Shown piece after piece: positions 36,701 to 48,754 of a stretch of 64,000 nt of DNA. Origin of the DNA: Trema orientale (taxonomy: Eukaryota; Streptophyta; Magnoliopsida; Rosales; Cannabaceae); the NCBI GenBank assembly GCA_002914845.1, contig JXTC01000030.1:830798-894797 (forward strand), written 5' to 3'. A program made the translations under genes and the position numbers. Below the pieces are notes generated by a model, which saw only the letters and a program-made list of their open reading frames with translations, had not been told where the DNA came from and ran no database searches. Each line of letters opens with the position of its first letter. Position 1 is the first letter of the stretch.

Positions 36701-37440
36701 GCCATGAATTTTTCAATGCTTTCTGGACATTTAATTGATATGTTAAATGTGATTTAGGCTCTAGCCTGTGTTTTCTCCCGAACTGTGGTCTTAATATATC
36801 TATTGAACCATTGAAAATTAAAAATAATGCCCAAACTACCAAAATTGTTATTCCATTCGGCAACAGAAAGAAAATGACAAGGTGTAATAAGATTAGAATT
36901 TTTGTTAAGAACTATACGTGAGTATTTAGAACAGAAACAATGATTTTAGGGATTAGGGTCAGAAATTAAAGTTTTTAATAAGTTGGGGTGTATTCATGAG
37001 ATAGCTACTCTATATAGTTCGGCAAATAATTACACAAACTGCCTCTGTAGATGGCCCCATCGACACTGATGATCTTTTTCTGGCCTCCATGGCCAACTTT
37101 GCAACACTATTGATGCTTTATTGAAATTTAGTAATATTGTACGATATTGGTCTGCTATGGGCAGACATTGGCGTAAACTAATTACGATGGGAAGAGACTA
37201 AGAACGTCTATATTATACTGCATTATAATTAATTAATTTAACAGTTATAATAAATGGTATTGGTCTATAACTTTTCAAAAGCAGGATATATATCTCATTA
37301 CTAAAAAACCATATCCGTATGTACAAAATAAAGTAAAATTCTAAATACGCAATTTATGTTATTGTAACTTTTATATAACAATTTACCTCAAAAAAAAAAA
37401 AAAAAATTGTATAATAATGTCCGTTACAGGGTCTTAGCGA
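36701..37440. repeat. Duplicated non-coding block, copy A
   Basis: Collinear with 51339-52277: shared landmarks are gccatgaattt, gacatgttaaatgtg-like, cctccatggccaact, attgatgcttta and the closing cgttacagg(g/c)tcttagc. The other copy lies upstream of the BURP gene. Confidence 0.8.
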
Positions 37441-37505
37441 GATGACTGTCCTTTTATCCCTTTTGAGTGATCGACTTTATAAGTTTCGACGTACGTATAT
37501 CAATT

Positions 37506-38086
37506 TGATTATAGCACATATTATACTTCACCAGAAAAATTGATATCCTTTAACCGAGCACCTAATTTCAGATCCCCTTCTCAAAAAAAATAAAAAAAAT
37601 AAAGAGTAACAGTCACTAATTATGTCGGAAGCATGGTTGGCGGTGGTACTGGTTGAATCCTCAAATCTACCGCCAGTATAGGAATCGCCTTGGTGCCTCA
37701 CATCCGTTGTAGAAAGACTCATGATTTAATCGCTCGCGGTTAGTGGCGTTACAAGAACAACCACCATAGATTCCACCACTTAAGAGCACTCACTAGAATT
37801 CTTTTGGTAGAGAGAGAGAGAGAGAGGAGAGAGCGTTTTTTTTTTCACTGTACATTATTGTTTTTTTTTAGGCTCTCAGATTCATGAATTAATAGGAGAG
37901 AGTGCGTATCTATTCTATTCAAATAAGAATATCTCCTTATCCATAAAGAATAGGAAAAAAATCCCTAATTAATAGAGGCCTATCAGATATTTCACTCAGA
38001 TATCTTATCTGATATGTAATCTACTCTAATTGGGCCAAGCACCAACTATGGGCGCCCAATAGGAATTTTGGGCCAAAAGTCCAACA
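37506..38086 (-). mobile_element. Copia 3' LTR (inner border uncertain)
   Basis: On the minus strand the purine tract gtgggagat is followed directly by TGTTGGACTTTTGGCCC at 38086. The 3' limit is uncertain: TG...CA borders fit a stop at 37708 or at about 37506. The LTR holds a (CT)n run and belongs to the reverse transcriptase remnant to its right. Confidence 0.6.
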
Positions 38087-39199
38087 TCTCCCACTCGCAC
38101 ATAGTGTGCATGATATCTCTCATCACCGTCCTACTAATAATTCCATTCATACTTGGCTAATGAGCAGTGCGACCGTCGAGCCACCTGCAAAAGAAAGTTT
38201 GGGAGTACTATACCAAATCTTATGAGGACCAGTATAGAAAATCCCTAAGTGTCTCGTTATGCCCCAGACTTATTCAGTCACATCGAATCTAACAGCTCCA
38301 ATCCCTCATATCTATATTTGGGAGCTATGCAAAGACCCCTCTCGTTCTTATGTTCACAATTATACTGCTATACCCAGTAGCGATATAATTTGTCGACAGT
38401 AAACATAAAACTTGGATGTATTACTAAATAATCTTCCTTTCGTCCTCGAATCAATTAGCTTTGATCTAATTGCTTTCCCAACAACGTCCCTTTAGGTCGA
38501 ATCAATCATGACCATAGGAGACATGTCAAAGTAGCATACATCAAACCTCCACTTCATGAAACAGTCAAAAGTCACATAGGGCACAATAAAGTATGAGATC
38601 AAAATAAGTATAATGATCTATAAGGACTCACACAGTGAAGAAGCAGGGATCCATTCTTTCACTTCCTTATTTTGGTCGCTTAAGCACATGTGGTATGAAA
38701 CACATGCTACGGTGGGATACTCCTTTAAAAGGAGTGTATGCCTCCTTCCTAAAACACCGTACAGATCTTAGTCTAGTCACCTTCAAGCGCCTGACTCGAA
38801 TTCTTTATATGCTCGCTTAATCTAGCGTCATATTGAGTTTCGCATTTGGCTATCTAACGGGTCATATATGGATAGTGGGAACAACAGTTTATCCATAGTC
38901 GATCTTCTAAGATCTCATCTTGGCTCTTTCCAAGGCGACACTTAATTTACAATCTTTGCGCTATAAGCGAAGTGTCTCATCTTTGCTCGCCGACTAGCGC
39001 CAAAGGTGATTTCTTGTGTAAGAGAGATAATCATTACCCGTTTGCATACTTTAAACCAGTCATGGTTTACATATATATGTATGCTAAAATTCAGATATCA
39101 TGTCACAACTAAAATAGACAAAGAAATATTTATTCATAAAAGATATCCCAAATAACAAATATCTAACAGTGGTCAACTAAAAATTGTAAAGAAAGAAAG
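38087..39199 (-). mobile_element. Copia element region between RNase H stop and 3' LTR
   Basis: About 1.1 kb lies between the stop of the RNase H frame (39200) and the polypurine tract (38087-38095). No coding capacity is recognised; a 61-residue plus-strand frame at 38635 is not convincing. Confidence 0.6.
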
Positions 39200-40086
39200 T
39201 CACAATCTACGCAGTCCCAAACTCCTAACATAGGTCTGGTAAGCCTCTCGAGCAATAGGCTTAATCAATGGATCAGCAATCATGCGACTCGTAGAAATAT
39301 GCTTCAGGACCACCTCCTTTTGTGCAATCATATCACGAATGAAATGGTATCGAATGTCGACGTGTTTAGTTTTTCCATGGTATTTTGGGTCCTTTGCATA
39401 AGCCAACGTGGCCATACTGTCACAATGTATAGTAACAGGCTCTAAAGCGCGTCTGCCAACTCTAAGTTGTGCAAGGAACCTCTTTAACCAAACACCTTCT
39501 TGTACAGCGGCTGAGCAAGCAACATACTCCGATTCCATAGTGGATAATGCTATACAGGACTGTTTCTTGCTGCTCCAAGATATGGCGCCATTGCTGAGTA
39601 AGAAAGCATATCCAGAAGTTGATTTGCGCTCATCTAGGTCACCACCCCAATCAGCATCACTATAGCCGACTAAGCACAAATCCGACGCCTGATAGCAAAG
39701 CATGTAATCAGCTGTCCCTTTGAGGTATCGAAGTATTCTCTTCACTGCTTTCCAATGAGCAAGGCCGGGATTCGACTGGAATCGGCTGACTAAACCAACG
39801 ACATAGCAAATGTCGGGCCGAGTACACATCATGGCGTACATCAAACTTCTAATAGCACTGGCATAGGGAACTCGAGCCATGTAATCTTTTTCTTCTTGAG
39901 TCTTTGGTCACATATCAAGGCTTAAGGCATTATTCTTTGTGATAGGAGTGTCAATGGGTTTGCAGTTTTGCATCTGAAACCGTTCGAGTATTTTCCTAAT
40001 GTAAGTCTCTTGAGACAAACTAAGGAATTTCCTCGAGCGGTCTCGAAGAATCTTAACTCCGAGCACATAACTTGCCTCACCCATAT
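38524..40086. repeat. 1563-bp duplication, copy 1
   Basis: Matches 40088-41650 base for base in length, with only a handful of substitutions. The copies are separated by exactly one N (40087). It spans part of the copia 3' region, RNase H and the end of reverse transcriptase. Confidence 0.97.
39200..40086 (-). pseudogene. Ty1/copia reverse transcriptase end and RNase H, copy 1
   Basis: The upstream part (40086-39908) encodes the end of the reverse transcriptase, including KILERFQMQNCKPIDTPITK. After an in-frame TGA that replaces the usual Cys of LDMCP, the RNase H frame (39880-39200, 226 residues) carries GYSDADWGGDLDERKSTSGY, the catalytic-type acidic residues, and ALSTMESEYVA. The reading frame is cut at the N at 40087, where the sequence jumps back to the start of the duplication. 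The copy cannot encode a full polyprotein. Confidence 0.9.
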
Positions 40087-40087
40087 N

Positions 40088-41650
40088 TGTCAAAGTAGCA
40101 TACATCAAACCTCCACTTCATGAAACAGTCAAAAGTCACATAGGGCACAATAAAGTATGAGATCAAAATAAGTATAATGATCTATAAGGACTCACACAGT
40201 GAAGAAGCAGGGATCCATTCTTTCACTTCCTTATTTTGGTCGCTTAAGCACATGTGGTATGAAACACATGCTACGGTGGGATACTCCTTTAAAAGGAGTG
40301 TATGCCTCCTTCCTAAAACACCGTACAGATCTTAGTCTAGTCACCTTCAAGCACCTGACTCGAATTCTTTATATACTCGCTTAATCTAGCGTCATATTGA
40401 GTTTCGCATCTGGCTATCTAACGGGTCATATATGGATAGTGGGAACAACAGTTTATCCATAGTCGATCTTCTAAGATCTCATCTTGGCTCTTTCCAAGGC
40501 GACACTTAATTTACAATCTTTGCGCTATAAGCGAAGTGTCTCATCTTTGCTCGCCGACTAGCGCCAAAGGTGATTTCTCGTGTAAGAGAGATAATCATTA
40601 CCCGTTTGCATACTTTAAACCAGTCATGGTTTACATATATATGTATGCTAAAATTCAGATATCATGTCACAACTAAAATAGACAAAGAAATATTTATTCA
40701 TAAAAGATATCCCAAATAACAAATATCTAACAGTGGTCAACTAAAAATTGTAAAGAAAGAAAGTCACAATCTACGCAGTCCCAAACTCCTAACATAGGTC
40801 TGGTAAGCCTCTCGAGCAATAGGCTTAATCAATGGATCAGCAATCATGCGACTCGTAGAAATATGCTTCAGGACCACCTCCTTTTGTGCAATCATATCAC
40901 GAATGAAATGGTATCGAATGTCGACGTGTTTAGTTTTTCCATGGTATTTTGGGTCCTTTGCATAAGCCAACGTGGCCATACTGTCACAATGTATAGTAAC
41001 AGGCTCTAAAGCGCGTCTGCCAACTCTAAGTTGTGCAAGGAACCTCTTTAACCAAACACCTTCTTGTACAGCGGCTGAGCAAGCAACATACTCCGATTCC
41101 ATAGTGGATAATGCTATACAGGACTGTTTCTTGCTGCTCCAAGATATGGCGCCATTGCTGAGCAAGAAAGCATATCCAGAAGTTGATTTGCGCTCATCTA
41201 GGTCACCACCCCAATCAGCATCACTATAGCCGACTAAGCACAAATCCGACGCCTGATAGCAAAGCATGTAATCAGCTGTCCCTTTGAGGTATCGAAGTAT
41301 TCTCTTCACTGCTTTCCAATGAGCAAGGCCGGGATTCGACTGGAATCGGCTGACTAAACCAACGACATAGCAAATGTCAGGCCGAGTACACATCATGGCG
41401 TACATCAAACTTCTAATAGCACTGGCATAGGGAACTCGAGCCATGTAATCTTTTTCTTCTTGAGTCTTTGGTCACATATCAAGGCTTAAGGCATTATTCT
41501 TTGTGATAGGAGTGTCAATGGGTTTGCAGTTTTGCATCTGAAACCGTTTGAGTATTTTCCTAATGTAAGTCTCTTGAGACAAACTAAGGAATTTCCTCGA
41601 GCGGTCTCGAAGAATCTTAACTCCGAGCACATAACTTGCCTCACCCATAT
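40088..41650. repeat. 1563-bp duplication, copy 2
   Basis: Equal in length to 38524-40086, with about half a dozen substitutions (for example cgtttgag against cgttcgag). See copy 1. Confidence 0.97.
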
Positions 41651-42060
41651 CCTTCATCTCAAAGTTTGAGGATAACCACGCCTTGGTGGTGACTATCATC
41701 TCCTTGTCATTTCCAGCTAAAAGAATGTCGTCTACATATAATGAAAGGATAAGAAAACTTTTCTTGGACCATTTAACATACACACAGTAGTTTTCCTCAA
41801 CCATCGTAAACCCATTAGAAATAATGGCTCGATGAAATCTAAAGTACCACTGCCTAGATGATTGCTTTAAGCCATAAATAGAACAGCGGAGCTTGCAAAC
41901 TTTGCGCTCTTGTCCTTTTGTCTCAAAGCCCTCAGGTTGATCTATGTAGATCTCTTCATCTAGTTCTCCATTGAGACATGCAGTTTTAACGTCCATTTAG
42001 TAAAGTTCCAAGTCCAAATGAGCGACAATAGCTAGAATTAGGCGAATTGAGGCAAACCTC
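40764..42060 (-). pseudogene. Ty1/copia reverse transcriptase and RNase H, 5'-truncated
   Basis: On the minus strand the reverse transcriptase begins inside the domain with RFASIRLILAIVAHLDLELY, meets a TAA where Gln is usual, then continues MDVKTACLNGELDEEIYIDQ and the catalytic YVDD motif (YVDDILLAGND). A second in-frame stop (TGA for Cys) lies after LDM. RNase H follows (41444-40764), identical in protein to the other copy. Gag, protease and integrase are missing: coding similarity ends at about 42060, exactly at a 128-bp foldback. It is an inactive remnant of a Copia element. Confidence 0.92.
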
Positions 42061-42185
42061 TTTTACACTATCTAGTCTCACTGTCTGACACGTGGATTCT
42101 ACTATTTAGTTTAATATTTTAATAATGCAATAAATCATAGTAGAATACACATGTCAAGCAGTGAGATTAAGAGGGTGTAAAAGAG
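42058..42185. mobile_element. 128-bp foldback at the copia truncation point
   Basis: Arms of about 47 bp pair as inverted repeats: cctcttttacactatctagt on the left with gtgtaaaagaga on the right, and gattctacta with tagtagaat in the inner part. It looks like a small MITE or hairpin at the point where reverse transcriptase similarity stops. Confidence 0.7.
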
Positions 42186-42269
42186 AATGTTGTTAGTTTT
42201 CCTCTTTAAAAATACACGATGTTATTTAATGACAACAGATTAGGGAAAAAAAATAGTTGATCACATGCC

Positions 42270-42440
42270 CATGATCTTCACGGCTTCTAAGACTACATAT
42301 ATACACAAGTGAGGTTGGTTGAAATCAATTGGATTTGACTAATAAATAAATCTAAGAAAGGTTCGCTTTTTTTAATATTTGATCTCATCTAATCCAATTT
42401 TTGAAATTGCGATAATTTGCCTTAACATTCAATGTCGCCA
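42270..42440. repeat. Block similar to the BURP gene's downstream flank, copy 1
   Basis: Collinear with 56417-56590: tgatctt, tctaagact, ggttgaaatcaa, gatttgac, aataaat and taatccaattttt occur in the same order. A shorter third copy lies at about 45195-45290. Confidence 0.8.
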
Positions 42441-43703
42441 CCTAGAGTTTGTTATGACAAAGAAGACAATAATACTTAAAGAATCAAGTTGTCATAACAT
42501 TATATATCATGTCATAGAGAACGATAAAAGAGATAATTTCTAGAGAAATAGATTCATCGTGACATTCTATATATATATATATAATTCTATATATATATTG
42601 TCACGACCCAAAACCCGGGCCAGTGGCAGAAGGAGAATTTCACATATATGGAAAATTCTTTGATTTATTTAAAAAGTGTCTAAAAAGTTTTAGTTTTATA
42701 AAACAGTCCATTTAAGTAAAATCCTTAGAATTTCATCCCGTGAACCTCTCCCACAGTTCGTATACACCATTAAACGTAGACCGAATAATAATTGAAAAAT
42801 GTGAAATCAATATAAGTCCAAGCATCATCATCATCCATAACAAATATCCAATACCAGGATGGCATACATAATTTCACAGACAAAATAAAAAATAGTAATC
42901 TTGGTTCAATGCTAATACAAAACCCAAACAGCACAACAACAAACTCCTAGCATTACCAAGAAACGAACTACAGTCAGGATGGCCTCTTACTCCTCTTGAT
43001 CACGAAGATCGCACTGAACACCACCTGAGGAGAAAGGTAGGGGGTGAGCATAAAATACCCAGTAGGAAAGCAGTTACCTCAATCGAAAATATTTTTGTGA
43101 CAGAAAATCCTTGCATGGTTAGTTTAGTCCGAAACATATATATATATAATCCAAACTGAAAATCCATATATATATAAAACTGTGTATCAAAACCATTCAA
43201 TCCATATGCATATGACACAAATCAACCTATACCCATGAGCTCTCATCCTCTTAGATGTGGAACTCAAGATGATGGCACTAAGTATGCCTAACAACCTGCC
43301 TGACACCTAAGCCCATACCCAGAGGGGAAACCCGTGTGTCGCCTACCAAACCTAGAGGGGCAACCGTATTGCCTACTCCTGCTAAATGGGGAGGTAATCA
43401 GAAGAACAAACCCCGCACAGGTTTACGGACTCTGCACCGACGGTGGGCACGCAGCGCCACACTGTAAACCCACGATGCTAACATGGTGCTCATGTATAAT
43501 CCTATGACACGTGCAATACCGAACTGAAGTGTGAAAATAATTATGCTCGAGTTTTTCAATAAAATCAGCACACTAGGTTTTTATAGAAAAACGGGCATCA
43601 TAATGGCCTTATTTTTTATATACCCAAAATAACCTGCACTCAGAAAATTTCTAGAGCAATACAATATATATCATACAACCAGATTCCATCACATATATTT
43701 AAA

Positions 43704-44433
43704 NNNNNNNNNNNNNNNNNNNNNNNNNNNNNNNNNNNNNNNNNNNNNNNNNNNNNNNNNNNNNNNNNNNNNNNNNNNNNNNNNNNNNNNNNNNNNNNNN
43801 NNNNNNNNNNNNNNNNNNNNNNNNNNNNNNNNNNNNNNNNNNNNNNNNNNNNNNNNNNNNNNNNNNNNNNNNNNNNNNNNNNNNNNNNNNNNNNNNNNNN
43901 NNNNNNNNNNNNNNNNNNNNNNNNNNNNNNNNNNNNNNNNNNNNNNNNNNNNNNNNNNNNNNNNNNNNNNNNNNNNNNNNNNNNNNNNNNNNNNNNNNNN
44001 NNNNNNNNNNNNNNNNNNNNNNNNNNNNNNNNNNNNNNNNNNNNNNNNNNNNNNNNNNNNNNNNNNNNNNNNNNNNNNNNNNNNNNNNNNNNNNNNNNNN
44101 NNNNNNNNNNNNNNNNNNNNNNNNNNNNNNNNNNNNNNNNNNNNNNNNNNNNNNNNNNNNNNNNNNNNNNNNNNNNNNNNNNNNNNNNNNNNNNNNNNNN
44201 NNNNNNNNNNNNNNNNNNNNNNNNNNNNNNNNNNNNNNNNNNNNNNNNNNNNNNNNNNNNNNNNNNNNNNNNNNNNNNNNNNNNNNNNNNNNNNNNNNNN
44301 NNNNNNNNNNNNNNNNNNNNNNNNNNNNNNNNNNNNNNNNNNNNNNNNNNNNNNNNNNNNNNNNNNNNNNNNNNNNNNNNNNNNNNNNNNNNNNNNNNNN
44401 NNNNNNNNNNNNNNNNNNNNNNNNNNNNNNNNN
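43704..44433. other. Assembly gap (730 N)
   Basis: Unresolved bases that end directly at a GA microsatellite. Open frames across this gap are artefacts. Confidence 1.
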
Positions 44434-44435
44434 TC

Positions 44436-44518
44436 GGGGGGAGAGAGAGAGAGAGAAGAAAGAGAGAAGAGAGAGAGAGAGAGAGAAGAAAGAGAGAAGA
44501 GAGAGAGAGAGAGAGAAG
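44436..44518. repeat. GA-rich microsatellite with a repeated ~39-bp unit
   Basis: Runs of (GA)n are broken twice by agaaagagagaag, producing two near-identical 36-40-bp units. This kind of sequence probably caused the adjoining gap. Confidence 0.9.
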
Positions 44519-45194
44519 CAGGGGCACGTGGCCCAGCAGTCATTGGGCAGTGCAATTTTTCAAAATTACATATAAGTCCCCAAACTTTCAAATCTTTGCA
44601 AAGTAGTCCCTGAAAAATTTGCAATTAGTACTTTCGCATGAAACTTTTGTAAATTAATCCCTCTATTATTTAATCCGAAAATTAGTAAAATTCTAATTTT
44701 ACCCTCCCAAAAATTTGGGTTTTTACATATATATATGTTCTGACGATTGAAAATGAGCTAAGATTTTAAATTTCCACATTATTTATATAGACAATTATGT
44801 ACTGTTAATAATTTTCTTCTAATTGAGTGGAAATAATAATAGGCTTATTAAGTGAGTCTTAATTAACGATCGGTCATCTCTTTAATTGAGTAACCATTAA
44901 AAACGAAAGAATAATGCTAGGAATCTCATCTAATTTACCACTTTTTTAATACCACCTGATGTGATAAATAAGTTGTGATAATTCAATTGGTGAATTAAAA
45001 CATACCATAAGTATGGCGACAAATCATATGCCATATAAGATAGAATTAAAAAGATAGGATATAAGGTGAGATGTTTAGTATTATGCAAAGAGAAAATATT
45101 AGTTTTCTTATTAAGAAAAAGGCAAAATCTTTTAGGGTAATTTAGTTTGCATTTAAAACTCGGTTATCATAGAATTTTAGAACGTACAATCGGA

Positions 45195-45290
45195 ATTTGG
45201 TTTTGACTTCTCTAATATTGGAACTAATCTAATCCAAATTCTGAACTCTTGTGATAATTTGGCTTTAGCATTTTACTAAAATTGTGACGT
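45195..45290. repeat. Block similar to the BURP gene's downstream flank, copy 3
   Basis: The words ctaatattggaactaat, taatccaa and ctcttgtgataat occur in the same order as at 56530-56575 and 42395-42425. Confidence 0.7.
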
Positions 45291-46199
45291 ATAGTCAGTT
45301 GTGATAGAAGGAGGTAATAATTGCACCTCAAAGTACTTTTTGGGAGGCTATTAGCTAATTCTTGAAAAAAATATATGGTCTATATACTATTTTTTTTATA
45401 TGAAATTTATGTCTTACGTGATAAAAATAAAGTTTGAGAGGGACTGAAATCACATATCCTGTTTTTCCATTCTCTTTCTTGTCTCACTAATTAAAAATAG
45501 TCACCTCCTTAAAAAAAGCCAACTCACATCTTAACAATGTTAAGTACACAAACTCTCTTATCTTTTATGTTTAGCATCTTTTTATATTCCCTCTTTTTTT
45601 TTCTTCTTTCTAAGACTTCTTTATTAAAGAGCGCGTCTATAACAATGCTACCCAATATAGCCCTACGTAAGTCCAACCAATCTCATTCATTCGATTTAAA
45701 ATCAATAGTGTATATATGTATGCCTAATGTGAATCGTGTCACACACGATTAACCCTAGTTTATTTTACCATATATCCCACAAACACAAAAATTGGCAAAT
45801 TATTTTCCTCTAACTTTAGATTCGAAAAAAGGAACAAAAAACGAAATGCGGCTCTTCTCTTTCTCTTTCTATGACAAACAAGTCACCTGGATCTATATCT
45901 TGCACTAGATCCATCAAGGTACGCTTCCTCCTGAATGGGTTCGAATGCTTAGAGCTTCAATCCTAATCAGGCACTAGATCCGCCAAGTTTAGCTCCATTC
46001 TTGGCAAGTTCTTCGCTGGAATGCCTTCGCTTCAATCAATCGAGATCAATAATAACACGTTTTCAGTGTAGCAAATATCCAAATCGCCTCGGCTTTGTAG
46101 AGCTTTTCAGCTTTCGGGTCGAATACCAGACTGAGGGTATAACTTTCTTCTCTGAGGAAAAGACGGCTAGCTAAGACAAGTATTATTCGAGAGAAATCA
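45291..46199. other. Intergenic, no gene recognised
   Basis: AT-rich at first and GC-richer from about 45860, where the phrase gcactagatcc occurs twice. I cannot assign this part to a gene. Confidence 0.4.
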
Positions 46200-46640
46200 A
46201 AGCACCCAGTTGGAAATTTTGGCCAAGGTTACAAGGAAAATACATATATTTAGGCAAAATGATAATTGGTAAAGAGATCGGAAGTGATAGCCAATTTTAA
46301 ATTAATGCATGACATAGGCAACCGAAAAACCAAGTATAAGCTAACCAGCTTTTCTGGAAAAATAAAATAAGATAATTCCACTTAATGGTAGTTCAAATTA
46401 AAAAATGAAATAAACAAAATCATTGGAGTGGCTCTTTTTTCCTAATATGATTTATTTGTTGCCCAGTAACAATAATGGGTAAGATATGAGAAATTACCAA
46501 GAAATTAGATCTAATTCTATTTTTGCCTTGGTCTATGACATAGATGCTTGAGAGAAGTTGCAAAACTCTGGATTCATGACTTTTACTTTCCTCACTTTTT
46601 CACCATAGGTCCTGATCTCTACTTATTTGAAAATGGGTTC
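46200..46640. repeat. 441-bp direct repeat, left copy
   Basis: Starts aagcacccagttggaaattt and ends tttgaaaatgggttc. It matches 49290-49730 at exactly the same length with about ten substitutions. It directly borders the LTR at 46641. Confidence 0.95.
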
Positions 46641-47110
46641 TGTTGTGTGGTTTTTTGACCACCATAAATAGTTGACCTGCTTAATCCCAAAAAAGGCAAC
46701 TAGCTAATTGAAGAGGAGATAATTGCTCATTATTGTATAGTCACCCAATCTCAATATTATATTGTATTTTATTATATAATTTCCTATTCACAAAATTGGA
46801 ACACCTAAAGTCACCCTCACCTATATAAAGGGAGATCATTCTCATAATTTATCATCTCACAATCATCTGACAATTACTTCACTATACACTTTCTCTGTAA
46901 TTCTCTCTCTGTAATTCTCTCTTTGCTCTCACCTTGAGACATAAAAAAATTCTTGTAATTCTCTAGAAAATAGTGAAGAACAGTGGACGTAGGCTCATCT
47001 TTTTTGGGACTGAACCACTATAAAATTCTTGTCTTCTTATTTGCTTTACTTTATCAACCTTTTTCACACACAAGCCACATCTCGTAATTTTCCTAAATTC
47101 ATTGTTGACA
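46641..47110 (+). mobile_element. Ty3/gypsy 5' LTR
   Basis: Begins TGTTGTGTGG and ends about ATTGTTGACA, with a TATA box (cctatataaaggg, about 46830) and a downstream CT-rich leader as in plant LTRs. A primer-binding-like ttggcgctagaaggaggg follows at about 47128. The 3' limit could lie a few bases further on. No partner LTR is present. Confidence 0.65.
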
Positions 47111-47157
47111 AAATATCCGTCTATAATTGGCGCTAGAAGGAGGGCTATTCCAGCAAA

Positions 47158-48754
47158 GTGTTCATCATTCTTGTCTCTTCAACAATAGCAAACACTAAAA
47201 ACACTACCAGAAACATTGGAACTAGCCAACCCCAAAACATTGCGGCTGCACAGGTCGATCCCGCTCAGGATCAACCTACCGCGGCCGCAGTAGAAAACAT
47301 TGTCCAGAGACAAGATCGTATGGAGGATACTCTGGTGAATCTTCAGCAAATCACTAACCAGATTAATGATTCTCTACAACAACTCGCTAAAGGACAGATG
47401 GTGACTCCCCCACAGCACAAACGTCCCAGAGATCGTCCTGCTCGACGACCTGAGAGAAGTATTCAGATCCAAGAAACAGGAGATCACAATCAACCCAGAA
47501 CCCAACCGAAGCGTCATGCTGATCGCACCTCCAAGGGGAAAGGCAAGGTTGCAGACTTGCCTCAGGAATCTGGTACTGGAAGTTCGAGTACTGATCGTGA
47601 TCGTGGACAACGTTCTAGGAGAGCAACCGTCAATCATGATCGTCAAAGTAGCAAAAAAAATCGTCAATCGAAAAGCGTCTTCGAAAGAATCAGCAAAGAG
47701 CCAAGGCAAAATCTTGCAGACCTGAGACAACATTTAGAACAGCGACGTGGCCGTGAGCGATCTACATCGCATCATAACGACCGAAGTCGATCTCGTCGCA
47801 CTATTACAGTGGAGTCTTCACAAAGCTCGCAGCAGACCCTGTCTGACTATCCTATCTTACACCGTAACAACGATCAAATACCACCCTTGCCACTAACTAA
47901 TGCTCTTCCTCCAAACATCGATGTTCAGAATTTGAGGATCGCATTAGATGCACTTGCTGGCTGGGATGATGAGCTTGTTGATAGGTATCGTCAATCGCCA
48001 TTCAACGAGGAAGTTTGAGCTACTGCCTTACCTGCCGGATTCAAACTTCCCACCATAAATACTTTTGATGGGAAAACTGATCCACAGGACCATATGGACC
48101 ACTTCAGCGACCTGATGGAGCTTCACCTAGTCGATGATTTCGCACGGTGTAGATGCTTTGTTGTAACTCTCACATGAGCAGTGAAGAAGTGGTTTCGAGG
48201 GCTCCAGCCTGGTTCGATCTCATCTTGGCAATAACTGCAAACTGCGTTCTTGAGACAATTCTAGGCTACAAAAAATTTCACTATTCTATTAATCAGTCTG
48301 TCTGCCATTCGACAAGGTCCAGAGGAGACTCTGAGATCTTATCTTAATCGCTTTACCTCGGAGCTGGCGAAAGTCAGCAACCCGCCTGAAGGAGGAGTCT
48401 TAACTCTGATGATGGCCGGGGGTGCGAGCTGAAACTAAACTTTGGGAAGAGCTGCTTGAGCGAGAATGCAGAACCCTTGAGGACTTCTATCGACGAGTTG
48501 GTCGGTATCTAAGGGTAAAATCTTCACGCAAAAATCTTCATAAGACGAAGGAAGGAGGAAGAAACGTGACAAAAGATGCGACCACGATCAACAACAACAA
48601 TAATAATTACAAGAAGTCAAACAAAAGGAAAAATGAGCAGCCAACTGAGAAGCAGCCTGAATTGAAGAAGCAAGAGGTTCCAAAAGCTCCCATGAGATTC
48701 AACAATTATACTGAGCAGAGAACAGGATACGAGAGAGGTCCATTACCCACATAA
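47158..48754 (+). pseudogene. Ty3/gypsy gag, broken
   Basis: The first frame (47158-48018) encodes a glutamine- and arginine-rich gag N-terminus (VENIVQRQDRMEDTLVNLQQ) without a clear ATG. After a TGA the same frame continues with the retrotransposon gag core: GFKLPTINTFDGKTDPQDHM then FSDLMELHLVDDFARCR, a second TGA in front of AVKKWFRGLQPGS, and another stop. After a frame change, EETLRSYLNRFTSELAKV and TKLWEELLERECRTLEDFYR (48422-48754) complete the domain. The order is normal for plant Ty3/gypsy gag, but several stops make it inactive. Confidence 0.85.

Larger units (their letters stand above)
42599..44727. mobile_element. Probable large LTR (TGTCACGACCC...TTTTTACA) with gap
   Basis: The left end tgtcacgacccaaaaccc and right end aatttgggtttttaca have TG...CA borders and short inverted similarity (TGT..ACCCAAA). 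TATAT flanks both sides, which fits a 5-bp duplication but is weak in AT-repeat DNA. The inside is GC-richer, with agaggggcaacc and gaggggaaaccc blocks, and has no coding frame. Part is unresolved (43704-44433). Confidence 0.45.

Noticed and set aside
37528..37722. 64-residue minus-strand frame as an exon
   Set aside because: It lies in or beside the copia LTR, has no splice support, and ends in low-complexity sequence.
39408..39665. 85-residue plus-strand frame, also at 40972-41229
   Set aside because: It is antisense to RNase H of the copia element.
43640..44624. Long minus-strand open frames of 295 and 311 residues
   Set aside because: They consist almost entirely of N bases and a GA microsatellite.
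47374..47733. 119-residue minus-strand frame
   Set aside because: It is antisense to the gag frame, which has clear family motifs.
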